Origin: Thermogemmatispora aurantia
GTDB lineage: Bacteria > Chloroflexota > Ktedonobacteria > Ktedonobacterales > Ktedonobacteraceae
Assembly (NCBI RefSeq): GCF_008974285.1
Contig: NZ_BKZV01000003.1
Span: 62,001-126,000 of the forward strand
DNA: 64,000 nt
Direction of reading: 5' to 3'
Part shown: positions 32,485-41,486 of the stretch, in pieces
Layout: each line of letters opens with the position of its first letter
Numbering within the stretch: the stretch's first letter is position 1
Notes under the pieces: model-generated
The model's database searches: none
Seen by the model: the letters and a program-made list of their open reading frames with translations, nothing else
Told to the model about the DNA's origin: nothing
Program-made: the position numbers and the translations under genes

Positions 32485-33609
32485 CTAGCTCAGCGAGGTC
32501 TCCAGCAGGCTATCGCTATCGCGGCCAGGGCTATCAACAGGCTCCAGCAAGCGATAGCGATCGGGGAGATCCTCTTCTCCGCTAAGGTCCAGCTCCTGCA
32601 GAGCGGGATAGACCAGCGGAGGGACCAGTGTCAGCTCTAGCTCCTCACAGAGACGCAGCAGCGCGTTCTCCACCTGGAGCGGGAGGTGTTCTTGAAAGAG
32701 CAAAAGAGAGCCGAGACTCGCCGCGATCATCTCACGGATGTGGTCCTCATCGCGCTTGGTATGAAAGTGAGGGCTATGGGAGTGGTACTGCTGCAGCAGA
32801 GCTGCCGCGGGGGCCGAATAAAGAGGGCTGGCCTTGAAGAGCAAGTCGAGGAGCAGGAAGGTTTCCACAGCGAAACCGGAGGCGAAACGCAATGTTCGTG
32901 CCGTTGTCAAGGTCATCCCCTGCTCTCCGGCGTTAGAGGAGGTAATAGTCTCTGGGAGTCCAGACCAGGACTGACAGAGTAGGGAGACAATTGGCGAGAC
33001 CACGCTCGTGCAGCGGCCAGCGCTGGCCTCGACCAGTGTGCCATTGCGCAGGCCGGGCTTGGCAGCCCAGCAGATGCGAATATTATGCAAGGTCCCACTG
33101 GCGTGGTAGGCGTAAGTTGTATGCGCGGCCATGAACAGGCGGCCCATAGCCAGCGTATACTCCAGCAAGGCACAGGGGACCAGATTATCGGCGTCGTAGA
33201 AAACGAGCCAGCGGGGAAAACGCAGCAGGTGGGCCAGCAGCGTTCCGAGATACATTCCCTCCCCCTTCCCATCGCGCACATGGCCGCTGCTATCCAGAAT
33301 ATGGGCAACGCCGTGGACGCGCAGCAGTGCTGCCAGGGCGTCGTCCTTCTGGTGCACCACGAACAGCTGACGGTGGGAGGCCAGTCGGGCCCGCAGGCCC
33401 AACCTGAGCATCTCATACTCCTCTGGGGGGCAGTTGGTCACGACAATGATCGGACTGTTCACCGGCAGATACCAGAGTACTCCGGCCAGCGTCTCCAGGC
33501 TCTCGGACTTGTGGGAGATGATGAAGGCGGTGTGGGCCAGGAAATGGGAAAGATCGTGGAGGTTGTGCTCTTCGAGAAGATGGGCAAATCGGATGGTGTC
33601 AATGAGCAT
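32485..33609 (-). CDS. mpgS: Mannosyl-3-phosphoglycerate synthase-like glycosyltransferase (GT55)
   Basis: 374 residues. The family's landmarks appear in order: IIVVTNCPPEEYEML near the N-terminus, HVRDGKGEGMYLGTLLA (the GKGEGM loop), WLVFYDADNLVPCALLEY with the DAD metal site, IRICWAAKPGLRNG, and ITSSNAGEQGMTLTTA. The enzyme joins GDP-mannose and 3-phosphoglycerate to mannosyl-3-phosphoglycerate, the precursor of the compatible solute mannosylglycerate, found in thermophiles such as Thermus and Rubrobacter. The phosphatase MpgP is not adjacent. AAAGGAA precedes ATG 33609. A GC-rich hairpin region (32360-32410) separates it from the alcohol dehydrogenase gene. Glucosyl-3-phosphoglycerate synthase is less likely because that family has different motifs. 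Confidence 0.8.
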   Translation of the reverse strand: MLIDTIRFAHLLEEHNLHDLSHFLAHTAFIISHKSESLETLAGVLWYLPVNSPIIVVTNCPPEEYEMLRLGLRARLASHRQLFVVHQKDDALAALLRVHGVAHILDSSGHVRDGKGEGMYLGTLLAHLLRFPRWLVFYDADNLVPCALLEYTLAMGRLFMAAHTTYAYHASGTLHNIRICWAAKPGLRNGTLVEASAGRCTSVVSPIVSLLCQSWSGLPETITSSNAGEQGMTLTTARTLRFASGFAVETFLLLDLLFKASPLYSAPAAALLQQYHSHSPHFHTKRDEDHIREMIAASLGSLLLFQEHLPLQVENALLRLCEELELTLVPPLVYPALQELDLSGEEDLPDRYRLLEPVDSPGRDSDSLLETSLS

Positions 33610-34211
33610 ATCGCTTGCTTTTCCTTTCTAATCGAGAGGAGTTGCGTCTGTCGCGACCGGAAAGATTCGACCATCTGTAGAGAAAAGACGCACGGAAGAG
33701 GGCTTTCATCTCATCGAGGCCGGCAAGAGCACAGAACAGAAAGGTACGGACCGGGCCGCTATCGGCTCCGCTCCCGACCGCTAAGAGAGTGAGCCACTCC
33801 ACCGGGCACCGCCATTCTGCTTCAGGGGCGAGGGCGGTGACCCAACCCTAGCTAGCAACCTCGCTAGCCAGCCAGAAGGGAACTCTGCCGTACAGTAATA
33901 CGTTCGCCTCCCAAAAGGCGCGCCGCTTGCCGGCTCAAAGTACTAGGTAGGCGGAGGGTTGAAACAGCCAGGCAGTAGACAGAGGCAAGAACCACTCCTG
34001 TACGGCTTTGCATGTGCTCCTCGTCGCCCCAGGCGGGGAATAAAGGCCCCAAGAGCGCAGCCCGGGGTGCCGAGAGAGGACGAGGTGGGCATCCGGCCAG
34101 GGAGCGAGGCCACCGCCCACGCAGGTGGGCAGATGCCGGGCTAGGAGCCGGATGGGGAGAAAGGAGACAGGTGCTGTCTCAGCTCCCTCCTTCCTTCCCA
34201 GCTTACTCCGC
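33610..34211. other. Intergenic stretch (602 bp) with a terminator hairpin
   Basis: A perfect 7-bp hairpin GAGACAG-GTG-CTGTCTC (34164-34180) lies about 30 bases after the coiled-coil gene on the minus strand, followed there by CTTTCTCC, and probably ends its transcript. Elsewhere there are only frames without ribosome sites. A CGCCT/AGGCG hairpin near 33905-33920 is weak. Confidence 0.45.
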
Positions 34212-35441
34212 TCAGAGAGAGCCATCGCGACTATCGAAGCCAACGGAGGGGGGACTGGGAGAGAAGTGCTCCAAGAATCGGTAGAGGCGCCGTAATTGGC
34301 GCTCGTGTTCTCCTTGTTGCTGTTCGACATTTAAATAGAGCTGCGAGAGCAACTCGTAGCGCTGGGTCTGCTCATTGAGGCGCAGTAGCAGTGTTCCCAG
34401 TTGCTCCTGTTGCCCGGCCAGCACCCCCAGCAGCTCCTGCTGGGTCTCCTGTTGATCCCGACGGCGCTCCTCCAGCTCCCGTTCAAGATAGCTGAGCTGA
34501 AGTCCCTGCTGATCTTGCCGATCATGCTGTTGCTCCACGCGCTGGCGCTGCTCAGCGATCTGAGCCGTCAGGAACGTCATCTGTTGGGTCAGTTGTCCCA
34601 AAGTATGCGCCATCTGCTCCTGCTGGATACGCTGCTCTGCCAGTTGGGTAGTCAGGTGAAGCATCTCTCGCGTGAGCTGCTCGTGGACTTCGACCTCCTG
34701 TTGCACATGGGTCGTCAGGGCTTCGATCTGCTGACGAAGCAGGATGAGCGTCTGCTGCCACTGCTCACTGGTCTGCTGTAATCGCTCCGTCAGCTCTTCG
34801 AGTTGCTGTTCCAGCTCAGTCTGGCGGGTGCTGTTCTGGATCTGGAGGGCGGCGATTTCATCCTCAAAGGAGGTTTGCAGCCGAGTCAAGGCCTCATCGA
34901 CAACAAGTCGCTGTTGCGCGGAGGCCTCTTGCTGTTGCTGAAAACGTGCCTCCAGTCGGCTGCGCAAGCGTTCCAGGGCCTCATGCTGGCGCAGGGCCTG
35001 CTCGCGGACTAGCCTGCGCAGGGCTGCCATCTCCTGAGAGACAAACTCGGGGGAGGCGACCGCGTGGGCTTCCCGAGGGGCTTCCGCGGCTGGCCGCTCG
35101 GGCAGCGAGCGCTGCTCTGGCTGACCACCCTCGTTCCTGGCTGGAGCGGGAGTCTGGACCGTGCTCGCCGAGGCAGCAACGCTAGCATTAAGCAAGGCCA
35201 GATCGCTAGCGCGGATCAGGCGTAGCTGGCTCCTGCTCTCGAGCGGGGGGCGACGTACTGGCAAGAGGCCTTGACTGATCCAGCGTTCGATGGTCGCCTC
35301 ACTCTGCCCGCTCGTACGGGCGGCCTGGCTAATAGTTAACCAGCGATCTTCAGGGTTGGCCAGCTCGTCGACGAGGTGTTCCTGCTGCACAGCTTCTTCT
35401 GTCCTTGCAGGCGAGTCTTCCTGCATGTGTTCCTCGAACAT
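34212..35441 (-). CDS. Helix-turn-helix protein with very long Gln/Glu-rich coiled coil
   Basis: 409 residues, GGAGG 10 bases upstream of ATG 35441. Residues about 32-80 form a MerR/excisionase-like DNA-binding domain (WLTISQAARTSGQSEATIERWISQGLLPV, then a basic wing and SDLALLNA). A Pro/Ala-rich linker follows. Residues about 130-395 are an almost unbroken coiled coil with heptads and many Gln (LEQQLEELTERLQQTSEQWQ). The architecture, a small site-specific DNA reader plus a rod, recalls KfrA-like plasmid proteins and nucleoid organisers, but I see no homology that proves such a role. No membrane segment. It may bridge DNA or tether a partner. Monocistronic. Confidence 0.75.
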   Translation of the reverse strand: MFEEHMQEDSPARTEEAVQQEHLVDELANPEDRWLTISQAARTSGQSEATIERWISQGLLPVRRPPLESRSQLRLIRASDLALLNASVAASASTVQTPAPARNEGGQPEQRSLPERPAAEAPREAHAVASPEFVSQEMAALRRLVREQALRQHEALERLRSRLEARFQQQQEASAQQRLVVDEALTRLQTSFEDEIAALQIQNSTRQTELEQQLEELTERLQQTSEQWQQTLILLRQQIEALTTHVQQEVEVHEQLTREMLHLTTQLAEQRIQQEQMAHTLGQLTQQMTFLTAQIAEQRQRVEQQHDRQDQQGLQLSYLERELEERRRDQQETQQELLGVLAGQQEQLGTLLLRLNEQTQRYELLSQLYLNVEQQQGEHERQLRRLYRFLEHFSPSPPSVGFDSRDGSL

Positions 35442-35580
35442 GAAAGCAACTGCCTCCAGCTATCCGCTGGTCTCAGTATATGTTGCCAGCCCGGGGACGT
35501 CAACAGCAGAAGGCAGGAGGCCGGTCTCGACTAGTACGAGTGGCTAGTTGAGGTCAAGGATGAGAGGAGGGATAACCCCG

Positions 35581-35609
35581 TGGTCCAGTCCATCACTCAG
35601 ACTGGACCA
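35581..35609 (-). terminator. Strong hairpin after the tandem lysozyme-like gene
   Basis: Perfect 10-bp stem TGGTCCAGTC / GACTGGACCA with a 9-base loop, about 50 bases after the stop at 35657 on the minus strand. No T-run, but position and strength fit a terminator. Confidence 0.5.
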
Positions 35610-35656
35610 GGTGAGGCCGAGGCCGGGGCAGGCAGAAGCGCACGTGGCTTGCCAGT

Positions 35657-36862
35657 CTACTGTTGTGGGCTGGCGGCCTGCGCTTGCTGCTCCTGCTCGG
35701 CTTGCTTACTCTGCTGGCGCCAGAGGGTGACCTGGCGCTCAACCATCTGGATAAAGGTTTTCACGACCAGGGGGTCACGACTCTGGGCATAGGCTGGGAC
35801 GAGCTGTCCAACAGTGCCGAGGCCCTGCTGGTCCAGGTAGTAGTTGCGCACATAACGGAACCAGTCGCGGATGCCGTCCTCCCAGCTCTGGTAGCTCCGG
35901 TAGCCACTCAAGGAGCGGCAGTGGCAATCAGCAGTGACTGGGGCGTGCAACAGGCCAGGCGAGTGGGTGACACGTGCCAGGCCCACGGTGCCGAAGGTGC
36001 TATCGTGCAGGAAGAACGCCAGGGCATAGACGGGGTCGATCCCCACCTGCTCTCCACTCTGGTAGATCAGGTGGGCGTCGCCGGCCAATGGTGACTGGTA
36101 TTGGGTCAGCAGGCTAGCGATGAAATCAACCGTGACCGTCGGGCGCCCCTGGAGCGCGTAGCCATCGGCAGGATAGGGCACGGCAGTGGCCCGATTGCCG
36201 GCTGAGGGTCCGATAGCCGTTGGGGTAGGCACCGGTGTCGGCTGTTGGCCTGTACTACTTGCGTTCATTGTGGAAGTCGTGCCACTGACCGGACCAAAGA
36301 GCCGCAGTTGCTCGCTGCGCCAGGTGTCGACCGCTGCCTCGACTGCCCGGATGTAGCCAGCCACGTCGTTGTGATCAGCCGCCGGTGCATAGCGCGGAAT
36401 GATCTCCTCGACGGTGGTCAGTCCCCAGCTATCGATGTAGACGCTGCGAATGAGCCGATACCAGGCGACAAAGCCGGCCTCCCAACTGGGAAAAGCTGCA
36501 AATCCATCGATGCAAGCGGCATCGGGAATGCAGCGCAGGTTACCCAGCGAGAGCGTCGTCTGGGCGATGCCCACTGTTCCAAAGGTGCTTTCATGGAAGA
36601 AGAAGGCTAGAGCATAGACGGGGTCGATCCCGTACTCGATCCCGTCGTCGTAGAGTGCCTGGCCTTTGCCAGCGGCTGGTGAGTGATAGCTGGTGAGCAC
36701 GAGGTCGATCAGAGCGGGACTAACGGAGGGTGGTCCCGCAAGGACGTAGGGGCTAGCCGGCTGCGGCGCGGCGCGCAACGTTGCGCTCCCCGAGGCAAAG
36801 GAGGCGAAGCCAAAGAGGAGAAGCAAAAGGCTAACGATGAGAATTTTGCCGATCCGCTGCAT
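35657..36862 (-). CDS. Secreted protein with two tandem lysozyme-like (glucosaminidase-type) domains
   Basis: 401 residues, AAAGGCGG upstream of ATG 36862. A signal peptide (KILIVSLLLLLFGFASFASGSA) is followed by two homologous domains, about 45-190 and 242-385, joined by a Ser/Thr/Pro linker. Each has GIDPVYALAFF-x-H-x-STFGTVG, a SW/E-x-G-x-x-W/D-WF/YR segment and a final GLxTVxxxxPxYA repeat. This matches the beta-N-acetylglucosaminidase branch of the lysozyme fold, where the Glu after His would be catalytic. Domain 1 has HESTFG (Glu91). Domain 2 has HDSTFG (Asp287), so it may be inactive or binding only. Both keep a nearby Cys pair. It should act on peptidoglycan in the cell wall. Confidence 0.78.
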   Translation of the reverse strand: MQRIGKILIVSLLLLLFGFASFASGSATLRAAPQPASPYVLAGPPSVSPALIDLVLTSYHSPAAGKGQALYDDGIEYGIDPVYALAFFFHESTFGTVGIAQTTLSLGNLRCIPDAACIDGFAAFPSWEAGFVAWYRLIRSVYIDSWGLTTVEEIIPRYAPAADHNDVAGYIRAVEAAVDTWRSEQLRLFGPVSGTTSTMNASSTGQQPTPVPTPTAIGPSAGNRATAVPYPADGYALQGRPTVTVDFIASLLTQYQSPLAGDAHLIYQSGEQVGIDPVYALAFFLHDSTFGTVGLARVTHSPGLLHAPVTADCHCRSLSGYRSYQSWEDGIRDWFRYVRNYYLDQQGLGTVGQLVPAYAQSRDPLVVKTFIQMVERQVTLWRQQSKQAEQEQQAQAASPQQ

Positions 36863-36980
36863 GCGTCCGCCTTTCGTTATGGCCTCTCTTCCTCTAATGA
36901 TACCCCATTTCGCTCAGAAAAGGCAGCCCCCCTGTAAAAAAGGTGGGGGAAGGTCAAGCGCGGTTGACGAGCCGGGCTGG

Positions 36981-38771
36981 TCAGGTTTGTCCCTGGCGTA
37001 GATAGAGTACAAAGCCAGGAAGATTCACGCGCCGGTAGTGGCGGCTGGCAAGAGTACTGGCCTGACTGCTGAGCAACGGGAACTCGCCGTTCTGGGCGTC
37101 GCTGAAGAGATAGGCAGCTCGGGGGTCGGCACTGACCTCCTGGTAATAAGGGGGATAGCGCACCAGGTCATTGCGCGTGAGCCAGGGATTAATGGTTGCG
37201 CAGATCACCTGCTCCTGGCTCACAAAGGTCAGGCGATCACAAATCCAGTAACCGGAATAGACGTGGCGGACTCCCCACTGCTCCAGGGTGGCTGCCAGAG
37301 CAACGTATTCCTGCTGACGCTGAGCGGCGCTGGGGATCTCAGGGAGGTTGGCAAGGGTACCCTCCAGGAAGGCCAGAACAAGCAGGGCCAGGACTGTCCC
37401 GGCGAGTAAGCGCTGGGCGCGGGCATAGACGCGTCCACGGTAGGCGGCAGTGCCGAGTAATAGTGAAGGCTGGTCCTGGAAGGCGTTGCCGATGCCAGAG
37501 TGGAAGCTCTGTTGAAAGAGGTAGACCGGGGGCCAGATGAGGGCGGGGGTCAGGATCAGCAGGCCCACCAGGTAGCGCATGCTCTGAGGGCGCTGCGCCG
37601 CTGTCAGGCTGACAGTGTAGCTCAGCAGCGTGATGAGACCTGCGAACAGCAGGAGCAGGCGACTGGCGTGCAAAGCCTGTGCCTGTCGCTTCTTCCCCCT
37701 CAGACGGCCCTCTTTTGAGGGCTGCCAGAGCTTCCAGAGGTGGCGCAATGACAAGAAGAGGGAGCTGGCGAGCAGGAGGAGAAAGCCAAGGCTCCAGCCG
37801 CCGTAGAGCGCGGCGCAGCTAAGGCTCTGGCCATGCTGCCAGCCGTAGAAGGGCAGGGCTTCCAGAGGGCAGGTCGGCGTCATGCCGGTGGCCAGGGGCA
37901 AGCTGTAAAGAAAGGTGCCAGCCAGTTTCTTGAGCCAGAGTTGCAGACCCGTAGGAGGTATCCCGGGATAGCGATTCTGGCTATAGAGGGCCAGGAAAAC
38001 GCTGAGCGAGTCCTGGCCGGCGGGAGCCTGGAGATTGTAGAGAATCAGCGGGAAGGCCCCGAGGGCCAGACCGGCCAGGAGGAGGAGCGGCAGGACCGGG
38101 TACCTCAGCCATTCACGCCAGCTAAAAAGCACCAGGAGCAGCGCCGCGCACACGAGGAAGGGTATCACCAGCCAATGACTCCACAGACCCAGGCCGGCTA
38201 CAAGTCCCCAGGCGAAAGAAGCTAGCAGACGTCTCTTGGGCCATGACTCTTCTGGCACCTCCGGCTGAGTCTGCGCCAGCCAGGCTGCCAGAAGCATAGC
38301 CAGTGAACCAAAAGCCAGGGTCTCCACAGCTCCTCCAACGGCGCGCATTTCGGGGGTCAAGACATAGCGTGGCGCCAGGCTGAGCAGCACCAACGAGAGG
38401 AGAGCCACCATGCGCCCATAAAGCAGTCGGGCTAGCTGGTAGAGAGCGAGCGCAAAGAGGAGGAGAAAGACCAGCATGGCCAGGCGCAGCGAAAGCAAGG
38501 AGGGGCTGAAGAGGTGAAAGAAGACGGCCGCCACGTAGGCCTCGCCGGCCCCCATATAGTTTTGCCCATAGTAGAAGATAGGCCAGTCCTGGCCACGGGC
38601 GATATGGAGAGCCATCAACCCCATCGTTCCTTCCTCGCTGTCGGTGCCGGGCCAGCCAGCAAGGCTGAAGCCTAGGCGTATCGCCAGCATGGCGACGATG
38701 AGAGTTAGGGCTGCGAGCTGCTCGCCTGCTCGCCGCAACTGCATACGCAAGGTTGATAAGGAGGCCATCAT
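36981..38771 (-). CDS. Polytopic GT-C-like membrane protein, copy 2
   Basis: 596 residues with the same layout as the protein at 24601-26541. The first loop is TDSEEGTMGLMALHI, then WPIFYYGQNYMGAGEAYVAAVFF, many hydrophobic helices, and a soluble C-terminus with VYSGYWICDRLTFVSQEQVIC. Conserved acidic residues in loop 1 are typical of GT-C transferases using polyprenyl-linked sugars at the outer membrane face. AAGGA lies 7 bases before ATG 38771. The following gene on the strand (118 bases later) encodes the tandem lysozyme-like protein, hinting at cell-envelope work. Donor and acceptor unknown. Tandem MM at the start leaves a 3-base ambiguity. Confidence 0.72.
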   Translation of the reverse strand: MMASLSTLRMQLRRAGEQLAALTLIVAMLAIRLGFSLAGWPGTDSEEGTMGLMALHIARGQDWPIFYYGQNYMGAGEAYVAAVFFHLFSPSLLSLRLAMLVFLLLFALALYQLARLLYGRMVALLSLVLLSLAPRYVLTPEMRAVGGAVETLAFGSLAMLLAAWLAQTQPEVPEESWPKRRLLASFAWGLVAGLGLWSHWLVIPFLVCAALLLVLFSWREWLRYPVLPLLLLAGLALGAFPLILYNLQAPAGQDSLSVFLALYSQNRYPGIPPTGLQLWLKKLAGTFLYSLPLATGMTPTCPLEALPFYGWQHGQSLSCAALYGGWSLGFLLLLASSLFLSLRHLWKLWQPSKEGRLRGKKRQAQALHASRLLLLFAGLITLLSYTVSLTAAQRPQSMRYLVGLLILTPALIWPPVYLFQQSFHSGIGNAFQDQPSLLLGTAAYRGRVYARAQRLLAGTVLALLVLAFLEGTLANLPEIPSAAQRQQEYVALAATLEQWGVRHVYSGYWICDRLTFVSQEQVICATINPWLTRNDLVRYPPYYQEVSADPRAAYLFSDAQNGEFPLLSSQASTLASRHYRRVNLPGFVLYLRQGQT

Positions 38772-39064
38772 TCCCCTTTCCTTGCAGAAGAGGACAGAGA
38801 CGAGACACCTGCCTGCCCAGAGGCAGGGATTACCTTTCAGCTCTCTATCTTGAGTGAATCTATTCTAGACGACTTGCCGTGCGTTGCCTAGATGATTGGG
38901 CGAAAAATACCGGCATTGGCTGTCTTGCTGTTCCACTGCCCCGGCTTGACCGCCAGGAAGCAGGAGGGGACCGATCGACGGTTGCCGACCACGAGATTTT
39001 GGTGAGGCAATTCAGCTATACTGTGTCGTATCAAGGCTGATGACGGAGGAGAAGAAAGCTGACC

Positions 39065-41344
39065 ATGAGCCGAGATGGATATGCTGGGCAGGTCCAACAA
39101 CGGATCGACGCGTTGTTGGCCGCAATGACCCTCGAAGAGAAAGCCGGGCAACTCACGCAGTATTTCTACTTCCCGGGTTTCACCCTCCAGACCTCCTTTG
39201 TGGAGGAAGAGATTCGCTCTGGAAAGGTGGGGAGCCTTCTCTTCGTCGCCGACCCGGTGCAGACCAATCGACTCCAGCGCCTTGCGGTTGAGGAGAGCCG
39301 CCTTGGCATCCCGCTGCTCTTTGGCTTCGACGTCATTCATGGACTGCGGACCATCTTTCCCGTGCCGCTCGGGCTGGCGGCCTCCTGGGACCCGCAGCTG
39401 GTCGAGCAGGTGCAAACGGTAGCGGCACGGGAGGCACGCGCTGTCGGTATTCACTGGGCTTTTGCCCCGATGGTGGATATTGCTCGTGATCCTCGCTGGG
39501 GCCGTATCGTCGAAGGGGCTGGAGAGGATCCCTACCTGGGCGCACGCCTGGCTGCCGCACATGTGCGAGGCTTTCAAGGCGAGGGGATTGGCGCAGCCGA
39601 GCGCATAGCCGCTGGACCGAAGCACTTTGTGGGCTATGGAGCAGCGCTAGGCGGACGCGACTACGATGAGGTCAACCTTTCTGAGAGTGAGCTACGCAAT
39701 GTCTATCTGCCGCCGTTTGCAGCAGCAGTTGAGGCGGGCGCTGAAAACATTATGAGCTCCTATGTGGGGATCAATGGAGTGCCAGCGGCGGCAGACCGCC
39801 GGCTGCTCACCGAGGTGCTGCGGAACGAACTAGGCTTCCAGGGATTCGTGGTGAGCGACGCCAACGCAGTGATCGACCTGACCACGCATGGTCTGACGCG
39901 CGACGATCGCGATGCCGCCCTGCGGGCGCTGCAGGCTGGCCTGGATATGGAGATGTCTCTGGGTGTACAGTTTGGGGGTGAGACTGGTCCAGCGGCGCGT
40001 CCGGCGGCGTTCTCCACGCTGCCAGAGGCGGTGCGTGCTGGCCAGATCGAGGAGCGAGTGCTCGACGCGGCGGTGAGACGAGTGCTGGCGCTCAAGTTCC
40101 GCCTGGGCCTCTTTGAGCACCCCTATGTTGATGAGATGCGCGCCAACATGGTACTCAGCTCGCCCGCCCATCGTGAGCTGGCGCGCGTGGCCGCTGAGCG
40201 CTCAGCGGTGCTCTTGCGCAATACAGGTGTCTTGCCACTCGACCGTGCGGCACTGCGTCGGCTCGCTGTGATCGGGCCACTGGCGGCGGATAAGCGGGCG
40301 ACCCTTGGCCCGTGGGTCTTCGTGCCGGAGCTCGAGCGTACGGTCACCGTCCTAGAGGGACTCCATCAGATGGCAGGCTCCACACTGCAGATCGACTATG
40401 CTCCTGGGGTGCCGCTGCCAACCCGTCCCATCCCTTCGCCATTTGCCGCTCTCGACCAGCTCGTCCCAGGCGCATCTTTGGCGGGGGAACCGTCATTGGA
40501 CGAACGGGCCGAGTTCGAGCGAGCCATCGCCCTGGCCCGCTCGGCGGATGTTGCGGTGCTGGTACTGGGCGAGGCGGCAGACATGAGCGGGGAGGCGGCC
40601 TCGCGCTCAACGCTCGACCTGCCAGGCCGGCAGTTGGAGCTGTTGGAAGCAGTGGCTGAAACCGGGACGCCACTGGTCCTGGTGCTGCTCTGTGGCCGGC
40701 CCCTCGATCTGCGCCGTGTGGTTGAACGGACGGCAGCCCTGCTGGTGGCCTGGCACCCGGGCAGTGAAGGAGGCAACGCCGTGGCCAGGCTGCTCTTTGG
40801 CGAGGCCACTCCTGGGGGCAAGTTGCCCGTGAGCTGGCCGCGCAGCGTGGGACAAGTGCCCTTGATCTATGCGCATCTGCGCTCGCACCAGCCGCATACA
40901 AGCGGCCTACGCTACTGGGAGGAAGAGAGCACGCCCCTCTATCCTTTCGGTTTTGGCCTCAGCTATGGTGAGGTGGAGTATAGCGATTTGCAGCTGAGTG
41001 CCACCTCGATCGGCCTTCACGATACGCTGGACGCCAGCGTGGTGCTCCACAACCGCTCGCAGCGTCCTCTCGAGGAGGTAGCGCAGCTCTACCTGCATCA
41101 GCGCTATGGGAGGGCAGCCCGTCCGGTACGTGAACTGAAGGCGTTTGAACGCGTGAGTCTGGCCCCCGGAGAGAGGCGTACGCTCCGCTTCACGATCGGG
41201 CCAGAGGCGAGGCGCTACTGGAGCGCCGCCGCTGGAGCCTATGTGCTCGATGAGTCCGTCTTTGACGTTTGGGTGGGCGGCTCATCGCAGGCCTCCTTGC
41301 ACGCCGAGTTCACTGTGCAGGCCGACAGCCAGGTTGGCCGCTGA
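39065..41344 (+). CDS. bglX: Glycoside hydrolase family 3 beta-glucosidase/beta-xylosidase
   Basis: 759 residues with the full three-domain GH3 layout: TIM-barrel (about 10-330), alpha/beta sandwich (340-590) and C-terminal fibronectin-III-like domain (650-750). IGxHWAFAPMVDIARDPRWGRIVEGAGEDPYL and GPKHFVGYG are classical GH3 motifs. The nucleophile Asp lies in GFVVSDANAV (usually SDW). The acid/base Glu is expected in ADMSGEAASRSTLDLPGRQ. No signal peptide is seen, so it probably acts inside the cell on imported oligosaccharides, removing terminal beta-D-glucose or xylose. The GH43 gene follows 142 bases downstream on the same strand, suggesting joint hemicellulose breakdown. GGAGGAG lies rather far (about 16 bases) from the ATG. 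No sugar transporter is adjacent. Confidence 0.92.
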   Translation: MSRDGYAGQVQQRIDALLAAMTLEEKAGQLTQYFYFPGFTLQTSFVEEEIRSGKVGSLLFVADPVQTNRLQRLAVEESRLGIPLLFGFDVIHGLRTIFPVPLGLAASWDPQLVEQVQTVAAREARAVGIHWAFAPMVDIARDPRWGRIVEGAGEDPYLGARLAAAHVRGFQGEGIGAAERIAAGPKHFVGYGAALGGRDYDEVNLSESELRNVYLPPFAAAVEAGAENIMSSYVGINGVPAAADRRLLTEVLRNELGFQGFVVSDANAVIDLTTHGLTRDDRDAALRALQAGLDMEMSLGVQFGGETGPAARPAAFSTLPEAVRAGQIEERVLDAAVRRVLALKFRLGLFEHPYVDEMRANMVLSSPAHRELARVAAERSAVLLRNTGVLPLDRAALRRLAVIGPLAADKRATLGPWVFVPELERTVTVLEGLHQMAGSTLQIDYAPGVPLPTRPIPSPFAALDQLVPGASLAGEPSLDERAEFERAIALARSADVAVLVLGEAADMSGEAASRSTLDLPGRQLELLEAVAETGTPLVLVLLCGRPLDLRRVVERTAALLVAWHPGSEGGNAVARLLFGEATPGGKLPVSWPRSVGQVPLIYAHLRSHQPHTSGLRYWEEESTPLYPFGFGLSYGEVEYSDLQLSATSIGLHDTLDASVVLHNRSQRPLEEVAQLYLHQRYGRAARPVRELKAFERVSLAPGERRTLRFTIGPEARRYWSAAAGAYVLDESVFDVWVGGSSQASLHAEFTVQADSQVGR

Positions 41345-41486
41345 CCCTGCCCAGGGAAGGCAGCGATACCGCGGGCGCTGATCCCAGATCAGGCGGCTTC
41401 GCCCGGCCTGGGTCAGTGCTCCCCTGGCAGGGCGGCGTTTGGTTTGGTAACAGCGTCTGGAAGGACCATAAAGGTGCATACAGGCT

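Noticed and set aside
33085-33792. Long plus-strand frame opposite mpgS
   Set aside because: mpgS has family motifs across its length; the antisense frame has none.
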